A stretch of 64,000 bases of DNA from a virus. Position 1 is the stretch's first letter, and every line of letters begins with the position of its first letter. Below are positions 36,614 through 45,602 of this stretch, piece by piece. The stretch lies in IMG/VR virus record IMGVR_UViG_3300047472_000134, positions 17,517-81,516 of that record; one strand, 5' to 3'. The notes under the pieces were generated by a model. That model saw nothing but the letters and a program-made list of their open reading frames with translations. It had not been told where the DNA came from and did not search any database. The position numbers and the translations under genes are program-made.

Positions 36614-38675
36614 TTATTCGGTCACGTTCCCGTCGACCGGCCGCACCCTGTCCGAAGCCGTCCTGTTCCAGGGCGGCTTTGGTGCTATTGTAGGTCCGAA
36701 CGAATCCGGCAAGACCATGATCGTTGAGATGGTCCGCTTCTGCCTCTTCGGCTCGGCAGCTCTCCGAGGCAAGGCCGAGGACTACAAGAACCTGAAAGCC
36801 TCGCTCGACTTCGTGATCCGGAACCAGGATTACACCGTCGATCGCACCGGGACCAAGGCTCAGCTCAAGGAAAATGGTGAAGTCGTCGCGGTCGGCATCA
36901 CCCCGGTCAATGTTAAGATCGCCCAGATCCTGGGCTTCGGCCTGACCGTGTTCGACATGGCCTGCGTGGCGAACCAGAACCAGCTCCTGGCGCTGGGTGA
37001 GATGAAGCCGGCCGAGCGCCGCCGCGCCGTCGATAGCGTGATCGGTGTTTCCGTCCTCGACGACCTCGCGAAGTCGGCCGGCGTCGAAGCTCTGGCCCAG
37101 AAGCGGGCAGGGGACGATCTCGCCTCGAACAACCGCCTGCCTATCGAGCCGGTGCTGCACGACGGCTACCGCGAAAGCTCGGAACTGTCCGAGGAGAAGG
37201 CTCAGCTGGACAGCATCCGCTCGCAGGCGGACCAGCTCCGCGGCTGGCTCGCGAACGAGAAGAAGAAGCCTGTGGCGCCGGTTGCGCCACACGGTCTCGG
37301 CTCAGCCGTCGTCCAGACGATGCTCGATGCTCAGAACGAGCGCAAGATTCAGCGTCAGGTTCTGGAAGGCGAGCTCGCTCGCATTCCGGCTGCATCCGGC
37401 ATCACCATGGACGAACTTGCGGCCGATCGCGAGAACCACAAGCTGGCTCAGGCTCATCGCGCCCGCCGGCAGTTCCTGGCCTTCAACAAGTTCCCGGATT
37501 TGGATCAGGACCAGATCAAAAGTATCCGCCGCGCCTGGGACGCTCACCACGACTGGCAGAAGGTTCAGCATCTGAAGAAGCAGAAGGCCGACCTGCTTTC
37601 CAAGGGCGAGCACACTTGCCCCAGCTGCACCCATCAGTGGCCAGTTGCGGGTGACGCGATCGAAAGCGTGGACCGGGAACTCGAGGTCTATTCCAAGTCC
37701 GTCCTGCTTCCGGAGAGGCCCTCGACTACGGAAGCAGAACTCGATCGTCATCAGCGCGAGCTCAACAACTGGCTCTCGGTCAAGGATGAGTGGAACGACG
37801 TCCACAGCAAGGCTCCGGAGACACCGCCGTCCGTCCGCTGGACGCTGGACCAGATCGCCAGCCTTGAGCACGGTATCCAGCTGCAGGACCGCCGCGCCGA
37901 GCTCGTCGCAGAGATCGAGAAGCTGAAGCCGGCCGACAAGGAACCGGACTACGCTACGATGCTGCGCCAGGCCCAGCAGCACGAGGCCCAGGTTGCGGCT
38001 TGGTCTACCCAGATGGATGAGTTCCGCGCCTGGGAGGCCGAGAAGAGCCAGAAGATGGTTCAGCTCGCGATGCTCGAGGTGGATCTGCAGGGCTACGACC
38101 AGCTGGTTGCTGAACTGAACCAGGCTCTCGCTTACGAGCAGGCCTACAAGGTCTGGTTCCGCGAGTTCCAGATCTACAACGAGCGGCTCGACAAATGCAC
38201 GACCTACTGGCTCGAAGCCGACGACTGGAACAAGGTCAAGGACGCTCTCCAGATCCTCCGTTCGAAGATTAAACAATATCTGGTTCCCTCACTTAATCGT
38301 GTCGCAAGCAGCTTGATTAGTCACATGACCGGAGGCGAACGACAGGCAATCAACGTGGACGAGGAATTCAATATTCTCGTCGACGGACAAACGATCGATA
38401 CCCTTTCCGGATCTGGCAAGGCAGTCGCTAACTTGGCGCTGCGTATTGGTCTGGGTCAGGTGCTGACGAACAATATCTTTTCTCTGTTCATGGGCGATGA
38501 AATCGACGAGTCCATGGATAAGAATAGAGCAGATAAAACCGCCGGAGTAATGCATACTCTGAAAGGTCGTATCTCGCAGCTTTTGCTCGTCTCACATAAA
38601 TCTCCATCAGCGGATTACTTCATCGCTGTAGGAGAAAATAGTGAATACCAACTCAGCAACGACCAGCCTGATTAA
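36597..38675 (+). CDS. SbcC/Rad50-like ATPase
   Basis: This 692-residue protein has Walker A VGPNESGKT near residue 33, long coiled coils, a central zinc hook CPSC, the signature LSGSGKAVANLALRIGLG and a Walker B FMGDEIDESMD that deviates from the usual LDEP. It is shorter than bacterial SbcC, as is usual in phages. It pairs with the SbcD-like nuclease. Confidence 0.88.
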   Translation: MIKQLNYSVTFPSTGRTLSEAVLFQGGFGAIVGPNESGKTMIVEMVRFCLFGSAALRGKAEDYKNLKASLDFVIRNQDYTVDRTGTKAQLKENGEVVAVGITPVNVKIAQILGFGLTVFDMACVANQNQLLALGEMKPAERRRAVDSVIGVSVLDDLAKSAGVEALAQKRAGDDLASNNRLPIEPVLHDGYRESSELSEEKAQLDSIRSQADQLRGWLANEKKKPVAPVAPHGLGSAVVQTMLDAQNERKIQRQVLEGELARIPAASGITMDELAADRENHKLAQAHRARRQFLAFNKFPDLDQDQIKSIRRAWDAHHDWQKVQHLKKQKADLLSKGEHTCPSCTHQWPVAGDAIESVDRELEVYSKSVLLPERPSTTEAELDRHQRELNNWLSVKDEWNDVHSKAPETPPSVRWTLDQIASLEHGIQLQDRRAELVAEIEKLKPADKEPDYATMLRQAQQHEAQVAAWSTQMDEFRAWEAEKSQKMVQLAMLEVDLQGYDQLVAELNQALAYEQAYKVWFREFQIYNERLDKCTTYWLEADDWNKVKDALQILRSKIKQYLVPSLNRVASSLISHMTGGERQAINVDEEFNILVDGQTIDTLSGSGKAVANLALRIGLGQVLTNNIFSLFMGDEIDESMDKNRADKTAGVMHTLKGRISQLLLVSHKSPSADYFIAVGENSEYQLSNDQPD

Positions 38676-39057
38676 GGAAGAGATCAAGCGCACGGGCGGC
38701 AACCTTTCCAAGGTCGCCCGTGCCCTCGGACTCGACTATTACGCCTTGCTCGACCAGCGCAAGCGCGAGATGTCCACCCGTCGGGTCGGCATCACTCCGG
38801 TCTCCGGACCAATCCCGGACGATTTCCGGACCCTCGGCCGCGAAGGCCACCAGCACAACGTCATCGCTGTAAAGCGCCAGGGCGAGGGCTGGCCAGAACG
38901 TTTCACCGCAGCCATTGCGGAAGCTCGCGAAAAGTATGACGCGGGCACACATGAAATGTGCCAGACGACGGAATTCGGTTGGGTAGTCCAATACCTGATC
39001 CCGCGCCTGAAGCCGGCTCCGCGCCGGAAGTTCTTCTCCGAAATGGTGGTCATGTAA
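38641..39057 (+). CDS. Unknown protein with N-terminal Fis-type helix
   Basis: This 138-residue protein begins at GTG inside the SbcC-like end. The TGGNLSKVARALGLDYYALL segment fits a Fis-type helix-turn-helix. The rest carries no known motif. Confidence 0.62.
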   Translation: MNTNSATTSLIKEEIKRTGGNLSKVARALGLDYYALLDQRKREMSTRRVGITPVSGPIPDDFRTLGREGHQHNVIAVKRQGEGWPERFTAAIAEAREKYDAGTHEMCQTTEFGWVVQYLIPRLKPAPRRKFFSEMVVM

Positions 39058-39058
39058 A

Positions 39059-39571
39059 ATGACCAGTATCCTTCTCTCTTCGGGTCGCCGCGTCGATCCT
39101 TTCAATCTCGATGGCGTCAAGCTCACGCTCGACGAACTCATCCCACCGCTCGCCAAGCTGTGCCGTTACACCGGCCACACCTCTGGCCATTACTCGGTCG
39201 CTGAACACACGGTCCACCTGATCAACAAGGTGCCTGTGGGTCTGAAGCGTGCCGCAGCTTTGCACGACCTGAACGAGGGTCTGACCAATGATCTGCCGCA
39301 TCCCTTCAAAGCCGCGCTGCCCGACTACGGACAGTTCGAGAAGGGCGTCCAGCAACACATCTTTCGTCAGTTCGATGAGCCATGGGAAAACATGGAACTC
39401 GTCACTCACTACGATCGCCGGATTTGCGCGGATGAAATGGAAGAGCTGTTTAGCCCTCCGTACATCATCCCCGGTCTCGCCCCCTTGGGCGGCATCAAGT
39501 TCGAGTGCTGGGAGTGGCGCGAAGCCGAACAGAAACTCCGTCAATCCTTCAAATTCCTGGGACTGCTCTGA
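39059..39571 (+). CDS. HD-domain nucleotidase (YfbR-like)
   Basis: This 170-residue HD hydrolase has GRRVDPFNLD, HTSGHYSVAEHTVHL, ALHDLNEGLTNDLPHPFK and a late Asp, the YfbR-type metal site. YfbR converts deoxynucleoside monophosphates to nucleosides; the related DatZ of 2-aminoadenine phages dephosphorylates dATP. No purZ is present in the window, so a DatZ role is unproven. The stop overlaps the next start. Confidence 0.8.
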   Translation: MTSILLSSGRRVDPFNLDGVKLTLDELIPPLAKLCRYTGHTSGHYSVAEHTVHLINKVPVGLKRAAALHDLNEGLTNDLPHPFKAALPDYGQFEKGVQQHIFRQFDEPWENMELVTHYDRRICADEMEELFSPPYIIPGLAPLGGIKFECWEWREAEQKLRQSFKFLGLL

Positions 39572-40197
39572 TGACCATGCTCCGTTACAACGAGGGCAAG
39601 AACCCTCTTTCGCTCATCCCATCCAGCTTCATCGAAGCGATCTTCAGCAACGCGATGGAGTGCCACTCCGTCGTTCCGACGAAGCTGATCTGGCTGACCG
39701 GCCAGGTGCTCGATTTCGGCGCCAAGAAATACAGCGCCCACAACTGGCGCAAGGGTGGCAGCTGGTCGTCTGTGATGAACAGCGCCCTTCGTCATCTGCT
39801 GAAGATGATCGATGGCCAGAAGATCGATCCGGAGAGCAATCTTTCGGAGGCTGGCCACCTCGGCTGCAACATCGCGTTCCTGCTCGAGTTCGCCAGCCAG
39901 AGTGTTGGTGATGACGATCGCTACGTCTCGCTGGCTGCTCCGGAGGGCATCGACGCAGAACCACAGCCGAGTCTGATCTGGGTTCTGAACGAGCTGCTCG
40001 CCTGGCGCGATGGTGGCCCGCTGCATCACCTGCAGATCGCCGCCTGGGAGCTGGCCCGCTGGGTCGAGTGGGACAGCCACGACCCACAGCCGGTTCCGGA
40101 CAACGTCATCAAGTTCCCGGCCGCTCCCCGAATCCCGACCTCCGTCCTCCCTTTCGGCTTCCCTGCCTTCGACGGCTCCAACGTCGTCTTCCATTAA
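39571..40197 (+). CDS. dATP/dGTP diphosphohydrolase-like protein (DUF5664)
   Basis: This 208-residue protein has RYNEGKNPLSLIPSSFIEAI, FGAKKYSAHNWRKGGSW, SALRHLLKMIDGQ and EAGHLGCNIAFLLEF. This helical layout belongs to the phage DUF5664 group related to MazG-type hydrolases. It probably cleaves deoxynucleotides to tune dNTP pools. Confidence 0.78.
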   Translation: MTMLRYNEGKNPLSLIPSSFIEAIFSNAMECHSVVPTKLIWLTGQVLDFGAKKYSAHNWRKGGSWSSVMNSALRHLLKMIDGQKIDPESNLSEAGHLGCNIAFLLEFASQSVGDDDRYVSLAAPEGIDAEPQPSLIWVLNELLAWRDGGPLHHLQIAAWELARWVEWDSHDPQPVPDNVIKFPAAPRIPTSVLPFGFPAFDGSNVVFH

Positions 40198-40209
40198 GGA
40201 TCATTGAAC

Positions 40210-40752
40210 ATGCAAGCTTCTGAATACCAGGCCAAGTTCGGCCGCACCCGCGCTCCTGTCTTCTTCCCGCATAACGTCCATCCGGCCTTCGTCGGCCAGC
40301 TGATGGACGCCCGCAAGAAGTCGGCTGACCTGATCGACGCCGTGAAGCGGGCGCTGATCTATGGCAATACTGAGCGCCTGAAGAACACCGACTACGCCAA
40401 GGTGGCCGAGAACCCGCTCGATCTCCCGTTCTTCATGGACGTCGATGAGCTGCATGCCATCCTCGGAATGGAAGGGGAGGTCGGTGAGATCTCCGAAGCC
40501 GTTCTGTCCGAGGAACCCCGCGATGTGATCCGCGCCCGTATCGTCGATGAGGCCGGTGACTTCCTCTGGTACCTGGCTCTGCTTTGCGACAAGTTCGACA
40601 TCAAGTTCGAGGAGCTGTTCGCCGGCAACATCGCCAAGCTGGCCAAGCGCTATCCGGACAAGTTCACCACTGAGTTGGCGGTCAACCGTGATCTCGAGGC
40701 GGAAGCTGAAGTGTTCCAGCCAGGCCACCTCGAGGCGAAGACTCTGCACTGA
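40210..40752 (+). CDS. MazG-like nucleotide pyrophosphohydrolase
   Basis: This 180-residue protein has GMEGEVGEISEAV, DEAGDFLWYLALLCD and KLAKRYPDKFT, the MazG metal-binding helices. It hydrolyses NTPs or dNTPs to monophosphates, or lowers ppGpp. ATG 40210 is 9 bp after AAGGA. A GC-rich hairpin follows. Confidence 0.85.
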   Translation: MQASEYQAKFGRTRAPVFFPHNVHPAFVGQLMDARKKSADLIDAVKRALIYGNTERLKNTDYAKVAENPLDLPFFMDVDELHAILGMEGEVGEISEAVLSEEPRDVIRARIVDEAGDFLWYLALLCDKFDIKFEELFAGNIAKLAKRYPDKFTTELAVNRDLEAEAEVFQPGHLEAKTLH

Positions 40753-40776
40753 TCCAGCACGGTTCACAGTGCTTCA

Positions 40777-40808
40777 GCCCCGCCATGGCAACGGCCGGCG
40801 GGGCTTAT
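40777..40808 (+). terminator. Hairpin between mazG-like and RNR genes
   Basis: The perfect 8-bp stem GCCCCGCC/GGCGGGGC with a 12-nt loop is followed only by TTATTA. It is probably a weak terminator or attenuator. Confidence 0.55.
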
Positions 40809-40839
40809 TACCTGAGACATCCAACAAGGAAATCCCCCC

Positions 40840-41814
40840 ATGCTTTTCAACGAGCAAGTTGCGCGTAAGCCCAACCTGTACCCGTGGACCGACGACTATA
40901 TCCACGCCATTACCTCGTCCCCTTGGACGGTCAACGAATTCAATTTCCAGAGCGACTTCGACCAGTTCAAGACTGAGCTGTCCGACCAAGAGCGCCAGGT
41001 TGTTGTCCGCACGCTCTCCGCGATCGGCCAGATCGAGATCGCCGTGAAGGACTTCTGGGCGAACCTGGGCCGGAACCTGCGCCACCCAGCGATCAAGGAT
41101 CTCGGCTACGTCATGGCGTACACCGAAGTGATCCACAATCAGGCCTACGAGCGTCTGCTCGAGGTGCTCGGTCTCGAGGACGTCTTCGCTGAGAACCTGA
41201 AGGAAGATGTTGTCCGCAACCGCGTCAACTATCTCCGCAAGCATGCCCAGCGTGTCTACGAAGATGATCGCAAGCAGTACATCTATTCGATCATCCTGTT
41301 CACGCTTTTCGTCGAGAACGTCAGCCTCTTCAGCCAGTTCTATACCATCCTGTGGTTCAACCGCTGGCGCGAGGGTGTCCGTGTCCTGAAGGATACGGCT
41401 CAGCAGGTGCAGTACACCAAGAATGAAGAGACGCTTCATGCCCAGGTCGGCATGAAGATCATCAACACGCTGCGCCAGGAATATCCGGAGCTCTTCGACG
41501 CCGAGCTGATCACCCGCATCCAGGAAGAGTGCCTCGAGGCGTACAAGGCCGAGAGCAAGCTCATCGACTGGATGATTGGGGACTTCTCTGGTCAGAACAT
41601 CTCGGCCGACATCCTCAAGACCTTCATCGCCAACCGGCTGCAGGACAGCCTCGAGGCGATTGGCATCTCCTCCCCACTCAACATGCCTCGCATCCCGGAG
41701 ACAACCTGGATGGATGAGGAGGTCTTCGGCACCAACAAGACCGATCACTTCCACAAGAACTCTGTGGACTACTCCGAAAACGACCGCGCATTCGACGCCA
41801 AGGAACTCTTCTGA
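40840..41814 (+). CDS. nrdB: Ribonucleotide reductase class I small subunit
   Basis: This 324-residue NrdB-like protein begins MLFNEQVARKPNLYPWTDDY. Its iron ligands fall in EIAVKDFWANLG, EVIHNQAYERLLE, FVENVSLFSQFYTILW and KNEETLHAQVGM. It makes the radical needed to reduce ribonucleotides to deoxyribonucleotides. AAGGAAAT precedes ATG 40840; its stop overlaps nrdA. Confidence 0.92.
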   Translation: MLFNEQVARKPNLYPWTDDYIHAITSSPWTVNEFNFQSDFDQFKTELSDQERQVVVRTLSAIGQIEIAVKDFWANLGRNLRHPAIKDLGYVMAYTEVIHNQAYERLLEVLGLEDVFAENLKEDVVRNRVNYLRKHAQRVYEDDRKQYIYSIILFTLFVENVSLFSQFYTILWFNRWREGVRVLKDTAQQVQYTKNEETLHAQVGMKIINTLRQEYPELFDAELITRIQEECLEAYKAESKLIDWMIGDFSGQNISADILKTFIANRLQDSLEAIGISSPLNMPRIPETTWMDEEVFGTNKTDHFHKNSVDYSENDRAFDAKELF

Positions 41815-43454
41815 TGACCAACTGGATTACCGACGACACCCGCAAATTCCTCGCAACTGACTACCTGAAGCCAGGTGTGTCGGTGGAAGGCCGCATCCGC
41901 CAAGTGGCTCAGCGTGCCGGCTTCATCATGGACAAGCCCAAGCTGGCCAAGGATCTCGAGGAGTTTCTGCTCGCGGGCGATATGAGCCTTTCGTCTCCAA
42001 TCTGGTCCAACTTCGGTGAAGAGCATGGCCTGCCGATCAGCTGCAACAACGTGGTGATCGACGACAACATGGACAGCATTCTCATGAAGCTGGCCGAGGT
42101 TGGCAAGCAGACGCAGCTCGGCGCTGGTACCAGTGGTTACTTCGGCAAGGTGCGCCATCGTGGTGCCAGCATCTCTGGTGGTGGCAAGTCCTTCGGCGCC
42201 GTTCATTTCATGCAGCTGTACGACACGGCGACGTCCGTAGTGAGCCAGCGGAGTGTCCGCCGTGGCGCGTTCGCCAGCTATCTGCCGGCCGATCACGCGG
42301 ACATCGACGAGCATCTCACCATCCGTCAGAAGAATAGCCCGCTGCAGAACATCCACCCTGGTGTTTGCGTGACGGACAAGTTCCTTGAAGACGCTGAGAA
42401 CGGTAGCGAGCGTAACCAGCAGATCTGGGCTAGGATCATGGAGCGCCGCTCGAACAACGGTCGTCCATATATCTTCTTCCACGACAACGCCAACCGCTTC
42501 GCGGCCGACGTCTATCGTGATCAGAAGCGGACGATCTGGTCTTCGAACCTCTGCACCGAGATCATGTTGCCGTCGAGCCAGTACGAGTCGTTCGTGTGCA
42601 ATCTGCTGTCGCTCAACGCTTTGACCTATGACCGCTGGAAGGACACCAACATCGTTGAGTGCGCCATGTTCCTGCTCGACGCGGTGATGTCCGAGTACAT
42701 CGAGAAGACCAAGGACATGCCGCTGATGAAGGCGTCCTACAACTTCGCCATTCGTCATCGCGCTCTTGGCCTGGGTGTTCTCGGCCTGCACTCACTGTTC
42801 CAGTCCAAGATGATCGCCTTCGAAAGCCCCGAAGCGGCCATCCTCGAGCTGCGGATGTTCCAGCAGATCCAGGCCCAGAGCCTTGAAGCTTCGCAGAAGC
42901 TGGGCAAGGAATATGGCGTCCCGGAGATGCTCCTGAACTACAAGCGCCGCAACACCACCACCATGGCTGTGGCGCCGACGAAGTCCTCGGCCTTTATCCT
43001 CGGCCAGGTGTCGGAATCGATCCAGCCGGAAGAGAGCAACTACTTCGTCAAGGATCTGCAGAAGGGCAAGTTCTCGCACCGTAATCCGTACCTGCAGAAG
43101 CTGCTGGCGAGCAAGGGCCAGGATAACGAGACTGTCTGGCGCTCGATCCTCATGAAGGGCGGCTCAGTTCAGCACCTCGACATCCTGTCGGGCCAGGAGA
43201 AGGACGTGTTCCGCACGTTCAGCGAGACGTCCATGGACGTCGTCATCGAACGTGCAGCCGCCCGCGGACGCTTCATCGATCAGGGCCAGAGCCTGAACCT
43301 GAAGATCAATCCGTCCGCGACTCCTCGCGAGATCTCGACGCTTCATCGCAAGGCGCACCGTCTCGGCCTGAAGTCGCTGTACTATCAGGAGTCGACGAAC
43401 CCGAGCCAGGCTCTGGCTCGCGAGAACGCAGACTGCGCCGCATGTGAAGCGTAA
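41814..43454 (+). CDS. nrdA: Ribonucleotide reductase class I large subunit, short form
   Basis: This 546-residue catalytic subunit has the redox pair C77 (ISCNN) and C262 (FVCN), and active site N245-L-C247-T-E249. Near the C-terminus come LKSLYYQES with radical-path tyrosines and a CAAC pair that takes electrons from glutaredoxin. Bacterial NrdA is about 750 residues; here the N-terminal ATP-cone regulatory domain is missing, so the dATP brake should be absent. The phage glutaredoxin at 10.2 kb is a likely reductant. Confidence 0.92.
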   Translation: MTNWITDDTRKFLATDYLKPGVSVEGRIRQVAQRAGFIMDKPKLAKDLEEFLLAGDMSLSSPIWSNFGEEHGLPISCNNVVIDDNMDSILMKLAEVGKQTQLGAGTSGYFGKVRHRGASISGGGKSFGAVHFMQLYDTATSVVSQRSVRRGAFASYLPADHADIDEHLTIRQKNSPLQNIHPGVCVTDKFLEDAENGSERNQQIWARIMERRSNNGRPYIFFHDNANRFAADVYRDQKRTIWSSNLCTEIMLPSSQYESFVCNLLSLNALTYDRWKDTNIVECAMFLLDAVMSEYIEKTKDMPLMKASYNFAIRHRALGLGVLGLHSLFQSKMIAFESPEAAILELRMFQQIQAQSLEASQKLGKEYGVPEMLLNYKRRNTTTMAVAPTKSSAFILGQVSESIQPEESNYFVKDLQKGKFSHRNPYLQKLLASKGQDNETVWRSILMKGGSVQHLDILSGQEKDVFRTFSETSMDVVIERAAARGRFIDQGQSLNLKINPSATPREISTLHRKAHRLGLKSLYYQESTNPSQALARENADCAACEA

Positions 43455-43459
43455 GATCA

Positions 43460-43484
43460 GGCCCCTCACGGGGCCTTTTCTTTT
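43460..43484 (+). terminator. Strong terminator ending the replication block
   Basis: The 6-bp stem GGCCCC/GGGGCC with a TCAC loop is followed by TTTTCTTTT, 6 bp after nrdA. The leftward gene below also ends here, so the stop signals of both arms meet. Confidence 0.85.
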
Positions 43485-43651
43485 GCCTTGTAGTCCAACG
43501 CGATCGACCCAGCACTCAAAATGAGACGCTCAGGGTCTTTGACTATGATGAAGGCGTAGGTGAGAGGAACGAGAAGAAGGCTAAGGCCCAGAACGAGACT
43601 TGACACCTTCAACTTAGAACCTCGAACCCCGCCGGAACGCATATGCTCCAC
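43466..43651 (-). CDS. Small single-pass membrane protein
   Basis: This 61-residue leftward protein has one hydrophobic segment (residues 16-35, VSSLVLGLSLLLVPLTYAFI). GTG 43651 follows GGAGA at 6 bp. It is the most distal late gene, next to the lysis cassette, so it could be a holin or antiholin, but a single segment does not decide. Confidence 0.55.
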   Translation of the reverse strand: MEHMRSGGVRGSKLKVSSLVLGLSLLLVPLTYAFIIVKDPERLILSAGSIALDYKAKEKAP

Positions 43652-43933
43652 GGGTATTCTCCATTCAGAGTTAAAGGCGTTGTCTCGTTTCGACTGCTCT
43701 GGAAGAGTCCTCTACCGGTGGTCCCTAGCCAGTGCTGCCTATTGAAACGGCCAACACCAAATTCATGCACTGCAGCTCACCAAGGGTCCGGAGCCCCTGT
43801 AGGTGGTAAAGCTAACCAAACCTTCTCTAGTCTCGGTTAGCGGCCAACTCGAACAGCCCCCTCACGGGGCGATCGACATGCTTAATAACTCATGAATTGT
43901 GGAGTTGGTCAAGAAGAAGGCCCCGATCGGAGC
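43652..43933. other. Gene-free stretch with hairpins
   Basis: I see no supported gene here. A 7-bp stem GCTAACC/GGTTAGC (43811-43817, 43835-43841) and GCCCC-CTCA-CGGGGC-type hairpin (about 43855-43870) may be processing or termination signals of the leftward late transcript. Confidence 0.5.
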
Positions 43934-44212
43934 CTAATTTTTTCCTGCTCTCCAGAGATCTTCGCGGGCGATGAGCCGCCGGCCGCACGAAGACTTCTTG
44001 TCGTCGAGCACGATGAACTCACCGAACTTGTCGTAGACCTGGCCCTTGGACAAGCGCTTGCCTTTCACTGGAGGTGAGACGAGCTCGTCGAAGCAGATCC
44101 TGAGATCAGCGGGCAGGGGAGGCGGCAGGCTTCGGCCAGACAGAGAGCAGCTGGTCAACATCATCAGGCTCAAAGCAAGTGTCGTCAGGGCGGGTGATTT
44201 TCGAACGGGCAT
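43934..44212 (-). CDS. Outer-membrane spanin lipoprotein (Rz1-like)
   Basis: This 92-residue protein has a signal peptide and lipobox (LALSLMMLTSC, Cys at about 22), then a Pro-rich stretch SLPPPLPAD. The start lies inside the i-spanin gene in another frame, as in Rz/Rz1 pairs. It should span to the inner-membrane partner and fuse the membranes at lysis. Confidence 0.78.
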   Translation of the reverse strand: MPVRKSPALTTLALSLMMLTSCSLSGRSLPPPLPADLRICFDELVSPPVKGKRLSKGQVYDKFGEFIVLDDKKSSCGRRLIAREDLWRAGKN

Positions 44213-44450
44213 CAGCCAGCTCCTTCTTCAATGCATCAATTCGCTGGTACTGCTCGACCAGCTTGGATTGGTCGGCCGCTGTAATGGCGATACCTAGATT
44301 CAGATCCCGAACCTGCTGGACGAGAGCGGCCTGGGCGTGCTTCTCGTTCGCGACGTGTTGTCCGTAGAGATAGGCCACATAGAGCAGAGCCGCAGCTGCG
44401 GCTCCGATCATCAACCACTTCTTGAGTGGCGCGAGGAGGAGGGCGATCAA
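44106..44450 (-). CDS. Inner-membrane spanin (Rz-like)
   Basis: This 114-residue protein has one N-terminal membrane segment (KWLMIGAAAAALLYVAYLYG) and a periplasmic coiled coil (NEKHAQAALVQQVRDLNLGI, then EQYQRIDALKKELADA). TTG 44450 is chosen because it overlaps the endolysin stop (TTGA) and GAGGGG lies upstream. Confidence 0.78.
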   Translation of the reverse strand: MIALLLAPLKKWLMIGAAAAALLYVAYLYGQHVANEKHAQAALVQQVRDLNLGIAITAADQSKLVEQYQRIDALKKELADARSKITRPDDTCFEPDDVDQLLSVWPKPAASPAR

Positions 44451-44938
44451 ACCGCGCCCCTCATGCACATCGTCCGCTCGATCGCCCGACGCTTGGCAAG
44501 TCCAGGCAAGATCACCTTCTTGCCCTTCACGGTACCTTTGTTCCAAGGCAGCATTGCGTTGCAGGCGGCGACGATGTTGCCGGTCCTCAAGTACCGAGCG
44601 GCGCTCGAGCCACAGAAGCCCCCAATTCCGATGTTGTAGGTGAAGCTGTCGAAGGCTCCCTTTGTCTCGGCGGGGAGGGCTTCCCAGTTCTGGACGCATG
44701 ACGCATTACCCTGATCGTAGTGGGCCATGCGCTTAACCAGGAGAGTGTGACACTCTTCCCTGGAAAATTGCCGGCCCTGCATGGACTTCGCATTCTCGGT
44801 TTCTCCCATGCAGTAGGTCAGCACGCCGACCGCGTCCTTGTAGACGTAGCCGACGTAACCCTCTGCCGGTTCAGCAATGGAAACGGCGATCGCAATAGCA
44901 GCGCTGGCGATCGTCGTGGTGATCGTCTTCTTAGCCAT
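44447..44938 (-). CDS. GH24 endolysin with signal-anchor
   Basis: This 163-residue muramidase has a catalytic triad Glu26, Asp35 and Thr41 with exactly the T4-lysozyme spacing (9 and 6). A hydrophobic N-terminal segment (residues 8-21) fits a signal-arrest-release anchor, so export may not need a classical holin. It cleaves the glycan strands of peptidoglycan. AGGAG precedes ATG 44938. Confidence 0.9.
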   Translation of the reverse strand: MAKKTITTTIASAAIAIAVSIAEPAEGYVGYVYKDAVGVLTYCMGETENAKSMQGRQFSREECHTLLVKRMAHYDQGNASCVQNWEALPAETKGAFDSFTYNIGIGGFCGSSAARYLRTGNIVAACNAMLPWNKGTVKGKKVILPGLAKRRAIERTMCMRGAV

Positions 44939-45170
44939 TCTTGGCTCCTGAGATTTTCTTTTGGGGAATGAGGCGTCCGTAGATCGCGCCAAAACCAACC
45001 AGGCCGTCGAGGACGGAGAAGGCGAGCCGGAGCTTAGGTGGGCTCTGGTCCATCATGGACAGGATGGTGTTGCAGATCGGTTCGAAGACGACGAGGAACA
45101 GGAAGAAGTAGACGCACCACAGCGACCAGGAATGACGGAGGATGGTTTTCCAGTCTTGGTGCAGCCGCAT
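44931..45170 (-). CDS. Putative holin
   Basis: This 79-residue protein has two hydrophobic segments (about residues 16-38 and 55-68) and lies directly upstream of the endolysin with an 8-bp overlap. The size, topology and place fit a class II holin or pinholin. Confidence 0.65.
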   Translation of the reverse strand: MRLHQDWKTILRHSWSLWCVYFFLFLVVFEPICNTILSMMDQSPPKLRLAFSVLDGLVGFGAIYGRLIPQKKISGAKNG

Positions 45171-45499
45171 CAGAGCCCCGCGAACTTCTTGAGGAGCATC
45201 GGAGCGACCGTGGTGATGACGGCTGTGGACACAGAGCAGAGCGTGACAAGTCGCAGAACCTTTTCGTTGAGCGCCGTGTACTTGGCGGACAACTCGGACT
45301 GCTCCTTCTTCACCTCACCGATGGCTTCCTTGAACCCATCTTTCACTTCCCGCACCTGGCTGGCGACGAAGCTATTACGCTCCTCGAGCACGACCAGGCG
45401 CTCCATGAAATCAGCCAGCGCGACAACGCGATCGGACATCAGGCGGACAGCAGTTTCCAGGCTGTCGAGCCGGGTGTGAAGTGCGTCGTTCATAGGCAT
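45170..45499 (-). CDS. Coiled-coil protein with C-terminal membrane anchor (XhlA-like)
   Basis: This 109-residue protein has a long coiled coil (about 10-80) and a C-terminal hydrophobic segment (LVTLCSVSTAVITTVAPMLL). This resembles XhlA-type lysis-associated proteins. ATG 45499 follows GGAG at 7 bp; its stop overlaps the putative holin start. Confidence 0.65.
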   Translation of the reverse strand: MPMNDALHTRLDSLETAVRLMSDRVVALADFMERLVVLEERNSFVASQVREVKDGFKEAIGEVKKEQSELSAKYTALNEKVLRLVTLCSVSTAVITTVAPMLLKKFAGL

Positions 45500-45602
45500 A
45501 CGGAAACTCCAATTGGTTCCCGTAGATATGGTGATTCAGCCCTTGCGGTGCGCCCTGCGGTTGGTGCAGAGTGGTTCAGTTTGAATAACTTAGGGGTGTG
45601 TG

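Noticed and set aside
39059-40752. A 2-aminoadenine (Z-genome) pathway from HD + MazG genes
   Set aside because: No purZ is visible and both enzymes are common in ordinary phages, so it is kept only as a question in the findings.
43652-43933. tRNA gene in the gap next to the lysis genes
   Set aside because: Hairpins are present but no cloverleaf or TTCGA-type loop in the right place on either strand.
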